Part shown: positions 33,702-41,153 of the stretch, piece by piece | Layout of the letters: every line of letters starts with the position of its first letter | How positions within the stretch are numbered: position 1 is the first letter of the stretch | Source: Pseudonocardia sulfidoxydans NBRC 16205 | GTDB taxonomy: Bacteria; Actinomycetota; Actinomycetes; Mycobacteriales; Pseudonocardiaceae | Reading direction: 5' to 3' | NCBI RefSeq assembly: GCF_007989085.1 | Contig: NZ_BJVJ01000045.1 | Coordinates: 1-50,551, forward strand | DNA: 50,551 nt | Made by a program: the position numbers and the translations under genes | Notes under the pieces: generated by a model | Told to the model about the DNA's origin: nothing | What the model saw: only the letters and a program-made list of their open reading frames with translations | Databases searched by the model: none

Positions 33702-33751
33702 CGATACGACTGGCGTATCGCCGTGTCTATGTGACACGTATCATCGATACG
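33702..33751. promoter_or_regulatory. three clustered palindromes between SDR operon and TetR gene
   Basis: CGATACG-N5-CGTATCG (33702-33720), GTGTC-N5-GACAC (33724-33738) and CGTATC-N3-GATACG (33737-33751) are all perfect. The first and third share the core CGATACG/CGTATCG and are good TetR operators. They lie between the SDR start at 33639 and the TetR start at 33802. Confidence 0.7.
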
Positions 33752-33801
33752 GAACGGGCTCGCACGGGTCGCCGCTACACCTCCTGACGTAACGTCGAAA
33801 C

Positions 33802-34518
33802 GTGACTGTCACAGCCCCTACGCTGCGTCGGCGGATGCTCGAGGCCGCCGAGGAGCAGCTGGCCGCATCGGCCGACAACGACATCTCGACCCGTGCCGTG
33901 TGCGAGGCGGTCGGCGTCGGCCAGCCGGCGCTGTATCGCATCTTCAAGGACAAGGCCGGACTGCTCGCGGCTCTCGTCGACCACGGGTTCGAGCGCTACG
34001 TCGAACGCAAGCGCAGCCTGGAGCAGACCGACGACCCCGTTGCCGACCTGCGCGCCGGCTGGGACGACCACATCGCCTTCGCGCGGGAGAACGCCGCGAC
34101 CTACCGGCTGATGTTCTCGCCGACCCTGACGCGGCGACCCGACGCACCGCAGGTGATCTTCGATCTCCTGTGCGCCACCCTGGAACGGTGCGCCCGCGTC
34201 GGGGCGCTGCGCCTGCCCGCCCCGCTCGCGGCCCAACGGATCCTGTCCGCCAACGTCGGGGTCGCGCTCGCGATCCTGGTCAGCCCGGAGATCTACTCCG
34301 ACCCCCAGCTGTCGGTGGGCGTGCGCGACGCCGTCTTCGCCGCGTGCCTGGACACGGCCGCCGCCAGAGACGTGACGGGGGGCATCGGGGCGACCGCGAT
34401 CCAGCTCGCCGCGCAGCTGCGCGGGGCGGCCTCGGGGGAGCTCGGTGACGAGGAGCGACAGCTGATGCTCAAGTGGCTGAGCCGACTGGGCGCCGACGGC
34501 GCCGCGGACCCGGCATGA
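33802..34518 (+). CDS. TetR family repressor
   Basis: A 238-residue TetR protein from a GTG at 33802. The DNA-binding domain is at about 8-55 (MLEAAEEQLAASADNDISTRAV, VGQPALYRIFKDKAGLLAALV). The ligand domain carries a TetR_C-like arrangement with HIAFARENAATYRLMFSP. It is divergent from the SDR pair and flanked by CGATACG/CGTATCG operators, so it should repress the SDR genes and itself until a small aldehyde, ketone or similar ligand binds (inference). Confidence 0.9.
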   Translation: MTVTAPTLRRRMLEAAEEQLAASADNDISTRAVCEAVGVGQPALYRIFKDKAGLLAALVDHGFERYVERKRSLEQTDDPVADLRAGWDDHIAFARENAATYRLMFSPTLTRRPDAPQVIFDLLCATLERCARVGALRLPAPLAAQRILSANVGVALAILVSPEIYSDPQLSVGVRDAVFAACLDTAAARDVTGGIGATAIQLAAQLRGAASGELGDEERQLMLKWLSRLGADGAADPA

Positions 34519-34573
34519 GCATGCGCCGACGCTGCCGGCCTGCAACGAGCGCCCCCGGCATCCGGACCGCGGC

Positions 34574-35488
34574 TCAGGGGAGCTGAGGGGCGACGGCCGA
34601 GGCGATCAGCTCGAGGTGGTCGAGATCGGACGCGTCGCCGAGCCGGAGGTAGACACGTGTCGCCCCGGCCTCGGCGTAGTGGCCGAGGGCCTCGACGACC
34701 TGCGCGGGGGTGCCGACGACGCCGGTCTCCGTCAGCCGGGTGAGGTCGTCGCCGGCTGCGGCGGCGCGGCGCGCCACGTCGGAACCGGTCGTGCCGACGC
34801 AGGCGTCCACGGTCACCGAGTACACGAGGTCGGGACGGTAGTCCGCGAATCTGCGGACCTCCTCGATCTGCGCCCGGGCGGCGGCCGTCGACATCGGGGG
34901 GGCGTTGAACTCGTGGGCGAAGTCCGCGGTGAGAACGGTCGCGCGAGGACTGTCGAGACCGCTCAGGATCACCGGGATCTGGTGCTGCACGGTCGACGGG
35001 ACAGGGAAGTCGACCAGCTCGAAGTACCTGCCCGCTGCGGAGTGGGCGGATCCGGCCGGACGCTGCCACAGTGCATGCAGGATGCCCAACTGCTCCTCGA
35101 AACGGGCATCGCGGTCCTCGGGCAGGGTCGTACCGAAGGCCCGGTGCTCCCTCGGGTCGCCGCCGGGGCCGATGCCCAGCTCGACACGCCCGCCCGACAT
35201 CCGGTCGACCTGGGCGACCTGGACGGCCAGCAGCGCCGGCGGTCGGAACGTGGCGTCGGAGACCAGGGTGCCCAACCTGATGGTGGTGGTCTCGCGGGCC
35301 AGTCCGGCCAGGGTGGTCCACGCGTCGGTCGGGACCGCCGCCCGACCGCCCCTCGGCAGGTGGTGATCGGAGCGGAAGTATCCACTGAACCCGAGGGACT
35401 CCGCCGCCTGTGCGAGAGTGAGCTCGGCGTCGTAGTCCGCGCCGCGACCCGCGTCGATCATGATTCGCAGTTCCATGATCGCCATCAT
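34574..35488 (-). CDS. LLM-class F420-dependent-type oxidoreductase
   Basis: A 304-residue luciferase-like TIM-barrel protein. The strand-helix signature ELTLAQAAESLGFSGYFRSDHHL lies at the N-terminus, followed by RLGTLVSDATFRPPALLAVQVAQVDRMSGGRVELGIGPGGDPREHRAFG, shortened here to its recognisable parts DRMSGGR and GIGPGG. These fit F420-dependent members of the class. The C-terminal part VVGTPAQVVEALGHYAEAG is usual. The start is uncertain among ATGs at 35488, 35485 and 35476; none has a clear ribosome site. It is divergent from a TetR gene across one operator, so it is probably a ligand-induced detoxification or degradation enzyme. Confidence 0.85.
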   Translation of the reverse strand: MMAIMELRIMIDAGRGADYDAELTLAQAAESLGFSGYFRSDHHLPRGGRAAVPTDAWTTLAGLARETTTIRLGTLVSDATFRPPALLAVQVAQVDRMSGGRVELGIGPGGDPREHRAFGTTLPEDRDARFEEQLGILHALWQRPAGSAHSAAGRYFELVDFPVPSTVQHQIPVILSGLDSPRATVLTADFAHEFNAPPMSTAAARAQIEEVRRFADYRPDLVYSVTVDACVGTTGSDVARRAAAAGDDLTRLTETGVVGTPAQVVEALGHYAEAGATRVYLRLGDASDLDHLELIASAVAPQLP

Positions 35489-35513
35489 GGCCCATGTGGC
35501 GCGGCGGCGAAAC

Positions 35514-35529
35514 GATACCGTGAGGTATC
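35514..35529. promoter_or_regulatory. TetR operator between LLM oxidoreductase and TetR gene
   Basis: GATACC (35514-35519), spacer GTGA, GGTATC (35524-35529): a perfect palindrome 8 bp upstream of the TetR GTG and 25 bp upstream of the divergent LLM gene. Confidence 0.65.
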
Positions 35530-35537
35530 ATCCGTTC

Positions 35538-36116
35538 GTGACCGGCCGCCACGACGCACGCGACAGAGCCCTCGACGCCACTGTCGAGCTGCTGCTCGAA
35601 CGAGGATGGACCGGGACCACCCCGGCCGCGGTCGCCGAACGTGCCGGCGCCGGCAAGATGTCGCTCTACCGGCATTTCACGGGCAAGGACGAACTCGTCG
35701 CGGCCGCGCTGGCGCAGTTCAGCGCGACGCAGCGCCGCTGGTTGCTCGGCCCGGACGGCGACCCACCCCGGGACCGTCTGCTCGGTGCCTTCACGCGGAT
35801 CGGGGACCGGGTCAGGAGCGGAAAGCTCGCTGTCGGCTGCCCCTTCGTCGCCACGCGGCTGCAGAGCCCGGACAAGGACGGGCCGGCCGCCATGCAGGTC
35901 CTGGCGCACAAGAACTCCGTCGCCGCCGAGTTCACCCGGCTCCTCCAGCAGCTGGGACATCCCGACGCCGCCGCAACCGGCGAAGCGCTTCTCCTCCTCC
36001 TCGACGGCGCGATCGTGCACGCCGCGATGTCGGGAAGCGACCGCCCCGTGCTGGTGGCCGCCCGCGCCGCGGCGACCCTCATCGACGCGCACACCCTCAG
36101 TGCCACCGACCAGTAG
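35538..36116 (+). CDS. TetR family repressor
   Basis: A 192-residue TetR protein from a GTG at 35538. The helix-turn-helix spans about 8-52 (ALDATVELLLERGWTGTTPAAV, KMSLYRHFTGKDELVAAAL). The C-terminal domain includes GCPFVATRLQSPDKDGPAA, common in the subgroup that controls small oxidoreductases. A GATACC/GGTATC operator lies immediately upstream. It is divergent from the LLM oxidoreductase and followed at 48 bp by an NTF2-like gene, so all three form one regulated unit. Confidence 0.9.
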   Translation: MTGRHDARDRALDATVELLLERGWTGTTPAAVAERAGAGKMSLYRHFTGKDELVAAALAQFSATQRRWLLGPDGDPPRDRLLGAFTRIGDRVRSGKLAVGCPFVATRLQSPDKDGPAAMQVLAHKNSVAAEFTRLLQQLGHPDAAATGEALLLLLDGAIVHAAMSGSDRPVLVAARAAATLIDAHTLSATDQ

Positions 36117-36164
36117 CCCCCGCACCTGCGGGGCACCGCCACAGTCTCGACGAAGGAGCAGTAC

Positions 36165-36629
36165 ATGAGTGCCGACGCCCCCACCCCCGACGGCCGCCCC
36201 GACACCCGCGACCAGCGGCAACCCGGCACGGCGATCGACGTCGTCCACAACTTCTGGGCCGAGGTCTGGCAGGCCCCGCACAACGTCGACGCGATCGACG
36301 AGCTCGTCACCGAGGACTTCGTGATCATCTCCGGCGGAACCGAGATTCACGGGCGCGCCGCGTTCAAGGAGTGGGTCCGAGCCTTCCACGGTGCGATCAC
36401 CGACATCCACCTCGAACCCGTCGACACCTTCCAGAACGCCGACGGTTCCCGTGTCGCGTCGCGGTGGGTACTGACCGGTACCAACAACGGTTTCGCCGGC
36501 ACCGAACCGGACGGACAGCAGGTCCGGATGACCGGAACCGCTGTCTGGCACGTCCTGCCCGACGGCCGGCTCACGCACAACTACGTCGAGCGCAACGCGC
36601 TGGAACTCCTGCGGCAGCTGACCTCATAG
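36165..36629 (+). CDS. NTF2/SnoaL-like polyketide-cyclase-fold protein
   Basis: A 154-residue protein with AAGGAG 7 nt upstream of the ATG at 36165. After a disordered Pro/Asp-rich N-terminus of about 22 residues comes a SnoaL-like fold: VVHNFWAEVWQAPHNVDAIDELVTEDFVI, then HGRAAFKEWVRAFHGAITDIHLEPVDTF, each given here as landmarks, and the last strands TGTAVWHVLPDGRLTHNYVERN. Many such proteins are isomerases, cyclases or ligand-binding helpers. It probably works with the neighbouring LLM oxidoreductase on the same compound. No catalytic residue can be named. Confidence 0.85.
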   Translation: MSADAPTPDGRPDTRDQRQPGTAIDVVHNFWAEVWQAPHNVDAIDELVTEDFVIISGGTEIHGRAAFKEWVRAFHGAITDIHLEPVDTFQNADGSRVASRWVLTGTNNGFAGTEPDGQQVRMTGTAVWHVLPDGRLTHNYVERNALELLRQLTS

Positions 36630-36640
36630 GCGGACCGGTG

Positions 36641-37222
36641 TCAGGCGACGAGCCCGGCCAGGGTCGCGTCGACGATCGCGCGTAGCGGCGCGCGCCCGGG
36701 CCGGCTCTTCGCCAGGACGTTCATGCCCTGTGCGACCGCGACGAGCAGCGCGGCGGCCTCCGGGCCGGCGCCGGGGCGCAGCTCGCCCGCCGCGGCGGCC
36801 CGTGCGAGCGCGGCCTCGAAGGCGGCCCGCAGGTTCGCGAGGTGCAGCCCGACCAGGCCCGCGAGCTCCGGGTCGCGCTCGGCGAACTCGACGAGCGAGT
36901 TCGTGATCAGACAGCCCCAGCGGCGGTTCCCGTCGACCATGGCCTCGATCAGGTGGTCGAAGTAGTCGCGCAGCCCTTGCAGTCCGCTGACGGGTGTCGT
37001 GATGCGACGGACGGCGTCGGCCGACACCGTCTCGGCGTAGCGGCGCAGGGCCGCGACGAAGAGCGCGCGTTTGGGGCCGAACGCGGCGTAGGCGCTCCCG
37101 GGCTGGACGCGCATCGCGTCGCACAGCGTCTGCATCGACGACGCCTCGTACCCGTGTTCCCAGAAGGTGCGCACCGCCGCGTCGAGCGCGTCGTCGATGT
37201 CGAAGCCCCGGCTCCTGCCCAT
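36641..37222 (-). CDS. TetR/AcrR family repressor
   Basis: A 193-residue TetR protein with an N-terminal helix-turn-helix (ALDAAVRTFWEHGYEASSMQTL, PGSAYAAFGPKRALFVAAL) and a ligand domain containing NRRWGCLITNSLVEFAERDPELAG, where the Cys-Leu-Ile segment is common in the YcdC/DhaR-like branch. It converges on the NTF2-like gene with only 11 bp between and is divergent from the reductase gene at 37330. The 107-bp intergenic region has a loose TTTG/CAAA symmetry (TTTGGCGG to TTCAACAAA) but no perfect palindrome. It likely represses the downstream reductase-enolase pair. Confidence 0.9.
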   Translation of the reverse strand: MGRSRGFDIDDALDAAVRTFWEHGYEASSMQTLCDAMRVQPGSAYAAFGPKRALFVAALRRYAETVSADAVRRITTPVSGLQGLRDYFDHLIEAMVDGNRRWGCLITNSLVEFAERDPELAGLVGLHLANLRAAFEAALARAAAAGELRPGAGPEAAALLVAVAQGMNVLAKSRPGRAPLRAIVDATLAGLVA

Positions 37223-37329
37223 CGGGTGATAGTAGGACAGGCCGCTGCCCGGCAGGACATCTCCACAGGCTGGACCTCCACCCGCACCGCCCCTATATTT
37301 GGCGGACCGTTCAACAAAAGGAGGCCTGG

Positions 37330-38253
37330 ATGCGGATCGCCGTGATGGGGACCGGTGGGGTCGGCGGCTACTTCGGCGCGCGGCTGGCCCGAGGCGGACA
37401 CGACGTCGCGTTCATCGCGCGCGGGCGGCAGCTCGCGGCGCTGCGCGCCGACGGCCTGCGGGTGCGCAGCCCCCTCGGTGACGTCCACCTCCCCGACGTC
37501 ACCGCCACCGACGACCCGTCCGAGCTCGATCCCGTCGACCTCGTCGTGTTCGCCGTCAAGCTGTGGGACACCGAGACGGCCGCCGCGCAGATCCGCCCCC
37601 TGCTCCGGGAGGGGACGGGGGTGGTGTCGTTCCAGAACGGGGTGGCCAAGGACGAGGTCCTCGGCAAGGCCCTCGGTCCCGGGCACGTCGTCGGCGGCGT
37701 CTGCTACATCGCCGCGGAGATCGCGGAGCCCGGCGTCGTCCGCCACTCCGGACCACTGCAGAAGCTCGTCGTCGGCGAGTACGACGGCTCCCTGTCGCCA
37801 CGCGTGGTGGCCTTCCGGGAGGCGTGCGTCGACAGCGGCATCGACGTCGAGATCAGCGACCGGATCGAACAGACGATCTGGGAGAAGTTCGTCTTCCTCG
37901 TCGGACTGTCGGGAACGACCGCCCTCACACGTGGCCCGATCGGCCCGGTGCGGGAGAACGCGCGGTCGCGGCGCTTCCTGCGCGAGGTGATGGACGAGGT
38001 CGTCGCCGTCGCGCGGGCCCGCGGCGTCGCACTCCCGGCCGACTACGCCGACGACCGGCTCGCCTTCGTCGACACGGTTCCGTCGACGATGACGTCGTCG
38101 ATGCACAACGACCTCGAGGCGGGCCGGCCCCTGGAGGTCGAGTGGCTCAGCGGGGACGTCGCGGCACGTGGCGCGACCCTCGGCGTCGCGACGCCCGCGA
38201 ACAGGGCGATCGCGGACCTGCTCGCCGTCCACGCCGCGGGGGCCGCGCGGTGA
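37330..38253 (+). CDS. ketopantoate reductase (PanE/ApbA)-like oxidoreductase
   Basis: A 307-residue enzyme with AAAGGAGG upstream of the ATG at 37330. The N-terminal Rossmann motif is GTGGVGGYFGARLA (7-20), followed by VVSFQNGVAKDEVLG. The conserved catalytic Lys of the family is in EKFVFLVGLSG and the Asn/Ser region near MTSSMHNDLEAGRPLEVEWLSG is typical of PanE. The pairing with an enolase-superfamily enzyme and TetR control suggests reduction or oxidation of a 2-keto/2-hydroxy acid in a catabolic route rather than housekeeping pantothenate synthesis (inference). Its stop overlaps the next start by 4 bp. Confidence 0.9.
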   Translation: MRIAVMGTGGVGGYFGARLARGGHDVAFIARGRQLAALRADGLRVRSPLGDVHLPDVTATDDPSELDPVDLVVFAVKLWDTETAAAQIRPLLREGTGVVSFQNGVAKDEVLGKALGPGHVVGGVCYIAAEIAEPGVVRHSGPLQKLVVGEYDGSLSPRVVAFREACVDSGIDVEISDRIEQTIWEKFVFLVGLSGTTALTRGPIGPVRENARSRRFLREVMDEVVAVARARGVALPADYADDRLAFVDTVPSTMTSSMHNDLEAGRPLEVEWLSGDVAARGATLGVATPANRAIADLLAVHAAGAAR

Positions 38254-39338
38254 GCTCGCCGGTCGTGCGCGACGTCGAGGCCCGGCTGGTCCGGGTGCCG
38301 ATGCGCCGGCCCCTGCACACCAGCGCGAGCCGGGTGACCGACGCCCCCCTCCTGCTCGTCGACGTGCACACCGAGGACGGGCCCACAGGTCGCTGCTACC
38401 TGTTCTGCTACCTCGACGCGGTCGGCCGCGCCGCGGCCGCGATCACCCGGTCGCTGGGAGAGGGGCTGGTGGGGACGCCGGCCGAGCCGGCCGCCGTGCG
38501 CGCCCAGCTCGCCGACCGGACCCGGCTCGTCGGCGCGTCAGGGGTGGTCGGGGGCGTCCTCGCCGCACTCGACGTCGCCTGCTGGGACGTCGTCGCCCTC
38601 GCGGCCGGCGTCCCGCTCGCGCGACTGCTCGGTGCCCGGCCGGTGCCGGTACCCGCCTACAACAGCAACGGGCTCGGTCTGGTCGATCCCGCGACCGCGG
38701 CCGACGAGGCGGTGGAACTGGCCGGCGAGGGCTTCCGCGCGGTCAAGATGCGGCTCGGCCGCGCCGACCCGGACTCCGACGTCGCGGCGGTGCGCGCGGT
38801 CCGGCGCGCACTGGGCGACGACGTGGGGGTGATGGCCGACTTCAACCAGGCGCTGAGCCGTGCCACGGCGCGGGAGCGTTGCCGCGCCCTCGACGACGAG
38901 GGGCTCACCTGGATCGAGGAACCCGTGCGTCACGACGACCACGCGGGTGCCGCCGACCTCGCTGCGACGCTGCGCACACCCGTCCAGCTCGGCGAGAACC
39001 TCGCCGGTCCCCGCGACGCCGCGCGGGCGGTCTCGGCGGGTGTGTGCGACCTGCTGATGGTGGACCTCGACCGCATCGGCGGCGTGACCGGCTGGTCGGC
39101 GGCCGCCGCGCTCGCCGACCAGCACGCCATCCCGCTGTCGAGTCACCTCTACCCGGAGGTCTCGGCGCACCTGCTGGCCGCCTCCCCGACGGCGCACTGG
39201 CTCGAGTACGTCGACTGGGCCGAACCCGTCCTACTCGACCCCGCGCCGGTGGCCGACGGCGCGATGTCCGCCCCGGAGCGTCCCGGAACCGGGCTCGTCT
39301 GGGACGAGGAGGCCGTGGCCCGGTACCGCATCGGCTGA
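38250..39338 (+). CDS. mandelate racemase/muconate lactonizing enzyme family protein
   Basis: A 362-residue enolase-superfamily enzyme, GTG start overlapping the previous stop (GTGA). Active-site residues line up with mandelate racemase at an offset of two: Lys166 in KMR, metal ligands Asp197 (DFNQ), Glu223 (IEEP) and Glu249 (GEN), and the Asp272/His299 dyad (VDLDRIGG, SSHLY). The second Lys of the KxK motif is Arg168. The Asp-His pair suggests an acid-sugar or 2-hydroxyacid dehydratase or racemase using His as base. It probably acts together with the PanE-like enzyme. The substrate is not known. Confidence 0.9.
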   Translation: MSSPVVRDVEARLVRVPMRRPLHTSASRVTDAPLLLVDVHTEDGPTGRCYLFCYLDAVGRAAAAITRSLGEGLVGTPAEPAAVRAQLADRTRLVGASGVVGGVLAALDVACWDVVALAAGVPLARLLGARPVPVPAYNSNGLGLVDPATAADEAVELAGEGFRAVKMRLGRADPDSDVAAVRAVRRALGDDVGVMADFNQALSRATARERCRALDDEGLTWIEEPVRHDDHAGAADLAATLRTPVQLGENLAGPRDAARAVSAGVCDLLMVDLDRIGGVTGWSAAAALADQHAIPLSSHLYPEVSAHLLAASPTAHWLEYVDWAEPVLLDPAPVADGAMSAPERPGTGLVWDEEAVARYRIG

Positions 39339-39391
39339 CCGGTACCGATACGCACCCCACCACGACGGTCGGGTTTGCCCCCCTCCGCTGC

Positions 39392-39415
39392 GAACGCCCG
39401 CCGAACGCGGCGTTC
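39392..39415. repeat. inverted repeat upstream of azlC
   Basis: GAACGCC (39392-39398) and GGCGTTC (39409-39415) are perfect complements with a 10-nt loop. They lie 53 bp after the enolase-family gene and 65 bp before azlC, so they may be a terminator for the former or an operator for the latter. Confidence 0.4.
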
Positions 39416-39479
39416 CTAGCGTCGACGACGAGCCGATCGACCACCAGGCCGACGGCACCGTCGTCGACAGGAGTCCGTC

Positions 39480-40214
39480 GTGTCCACCGCCACCGGGTCC
39501 CCGCGCGCCGTGCCGGCGCAGGCGCCGCTGCGGCCGGTCGTGCTGCGTGCCGCGGCCGACGCGGTGCCGGTCATCGCCGCCTACGTCCCGTTCGGTCTGA
39601 CCCTCGGCGCCACCCTGGCCGCCTCGGGCATCTCACCGCTCGTCGCCTGGTCGTCGTCGCCACTGCTGTTCGGCGGGGCGGCCCAGCTCCTCGCGGTCCA
39701 GCTGCTGGGGGCCGGCGCGAACGTGGCCGTCGTCGTGCTGGGCGCGCTCGTCGTGAACTCCAGGATGCTGCTCTACAGCGCCTCACTGGCCCAGCACGCC
39801 GACGGCTGGTCGCGACGGGCCCGCTGGGCGGGGGCCTACCTGCTGGCCGACCCCGTCTACGCGCTGGCGCTGGGCCGGTTCACCAGGCCCGACGGCGGCG
39901 GTGACGCCCGGACCCGGCTCGCCTACTACCTCGGCGTCGGCAGCACCCTGTGGACGGCCTGGATGGGCGTCACCGCCGCCGGTGCGCTGCTCGCGGGCGT
40001 ATTGCCCGACGGGCTGCGCCTCGACGTCGCCGCGCCGCTGACCTTCCTGCTCCTCGTCCTGCCGATGCTGACCTCGCGCCCGGCGTGGGCCGCGGCCGCG
40101 ACGGGCGGCGCGGTCGCCGTGGCCGCCTCCGGGCTGCCGCTCGGACTGGGCCTGCTCGTCGGCTCCGCCGCCGGGATCGCCGCGGGCGCGCTGGTGGGCC
40201 GCCGCCATGGGTGA
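39480..40214 (+). CDS. azlC: AzlC family branched-chain amino acid exporter, large subunit
   Basis: A 244-residue membrane protein from a GTG at 39480 with AGGAG upstream. Conserved AzlC sequence appears early (ADAVPVIAAYVPFGLTLGATLAASG, SPLLFGGAAQLLAVQLL) and mid-protein (VVNSRMLLYSASLAQH, LLADPVYALAL). Hydrophobic segments cover about five to seven helices. AzlC and AzlD together export branched-chain amino acids or analogues. The last 8 bp overlap azlD. Confidence 0.93.
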   Translation: MSTATGSPRAVPAQAPLRPVVLRAAADAVPVIAAYVPFGLTLGATLAASGISPLVAWSSSPLLFGGAAQLLAVQLLGAGANVAVVVLGALVVNSRMLLYSASLAQHADGWSRRARWAGAYLLADPVYALALGRFTRPDGGGDARTRLAYYLGVGSTLWTAWMGVTAAGALLAGVLPDGLRLDVAAPLTFLLLVLPMLTSRPAWAAAATGGAVAVAASGLPLGLGLLVGSAAGIAAGALVGRRHG

Positions 40215-40521
40215 GCTGCTGGTGCTCGTCGCCATCGGCGTCGGCACGTACCTGATGCGCGCGGCCTTCCTCGCGACGGCCGGGGCGCGCCCGCCCGCCG
40301 CGGTCGGGCGGCTGCTGCGCCACGTCGGACCGGCGGTGCTCGCCGCGATCGCGCTGCCCGCCCTCGTCGCACCGCAGGGCCGCGTCGCCCTCGACGCGAC
40401 GGTGCCCGCGCTGCTGGCCGCAGCCGTCGCCGGGGTGGCCTGGAAGTTCACCCGCAGCCTGCCGCTCGCCCTGTTCGGCGGGCTCGTCGTGGCGTGGGCC
40501 ACGACCTGGCTCCTGACCTGA
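40207..40521 (+). CDS. azlD: AzlD family branched-chain amino acid exporter, small subunit
   Basis: A 104-residue protein with about four hydrophobic segments (LLVLVAIGVGTYLMRAAFLAT, LRHVGPAVLAAIALPALVAP, LLAAAVAGVAWKF, LALFGGLVVAWATTWLL). The TYLMRA motif near residue 15 and the VGPAVLAAIALPAL motif are typical for AzlD. It overlaps azlC by 8 bp and forms the exporter with it. Confidence 0.92.
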   Translation: MGELLVLVAIGVGTYLMRAAFLATAGARPPAAVGRLLRHVGPAVLAAIALPALVAPQGRVALDATVPALLAAAVAGVAWKFTRSLPLALFGGLVVAWATTWLLT

Positions 40522-40554
40522 CCTGCACGACGCAACTCCGGGGGGAGAGAAGTC

Positions 40555-41055
40555 ATGATCGCGATTCGAGAACTGCACGACGGGGAGTTCGACGTCCTCG
40601 ACGCCGTGTTCGACGGCCTGTCCGAGGAGAGCCGATTCCGGCGCTTCCACGCACCGGTGCGCGGGCTCACCGCGAACGCCCGGCGGGCGCTGGCCGCCGT
40701 CGACGGGCACCGCCACGTGGCCGTCGCCGCTTTCGCCGACGGCCGGCCGATCGGCATCGCCCGGCTGATCGCCGACGGGACCGGGGTCTGCGACCTCGGC
40801 GTCGAGGTCGTCGACGACGTGCAGCGGGCCGGCGTCGGTGCCCGGATGCTGCGAGCGGTCGCCGACCTCGCCGTCGCCGCCGGGCACCTGCTCGTGCAGG
40901 CCGAGGTGCTCAGCACCAACCGGGCGGCGATGCGGCTGGTGCTGTCGGTGTTCCCGGACGCGGTGGCGTTCCCCGAGGGCACCACGACACGGCTCGTCGC
41001 CGCGCTGCCCGTGTGCACGTCCGCCACGGCCGGCACCCTGCCCTGCGCGGCGTGA
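40555..41055 (+). CDS. GNAT family N-acetyltransferase
   Basis: A 166-residue GNAT protein with GGGGGGAGAGA before the ATG at 40555. The N-terminal part is REHGEFD-like in its order (IRELHDGEFDVLDAVFDGLSEESRFRRFHAP, quoted only as far as RFRRFHAP). The acetyl-CoA loop lies in VEVVDDVQRAGVGARMLRA (about 87-104) and a late AEVLSTNRAAMRLVLSVF segment follows. This arrangement resembles the C-terminal GNAT domain of acyl-CoA synthetases of the protein acetyltransferase (Pat) kind. The substrate is unknown. It is 33 bp after azlD and may be co-transcribed. Confidence 0.85.
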   Translation: MIAIRELHDGEFDVLDAVFDGLSEESRFRRFHAPVRGLTANARRALAAVDGHRHVAVAAFADGRPIGIARLIADGTGVCDLGVEVVDDVQRAGVGARMLRAVADLAVAAGHLLVQAEVLSTNRAAMRLVLSVFPDAVAFPEGTTTRLVAALPVCTSATAGTLPCAA

Positions 41056-41153
41056 CCGTTCGGCCGTCCGGCGGTGCCCGGGTGAGCCGATCAGCCCTGG
41101 CGGCACCGGAGGCGGCCCAGCAGGCTGATCCGGGAGGGCCCGGAGGAGCCGCG

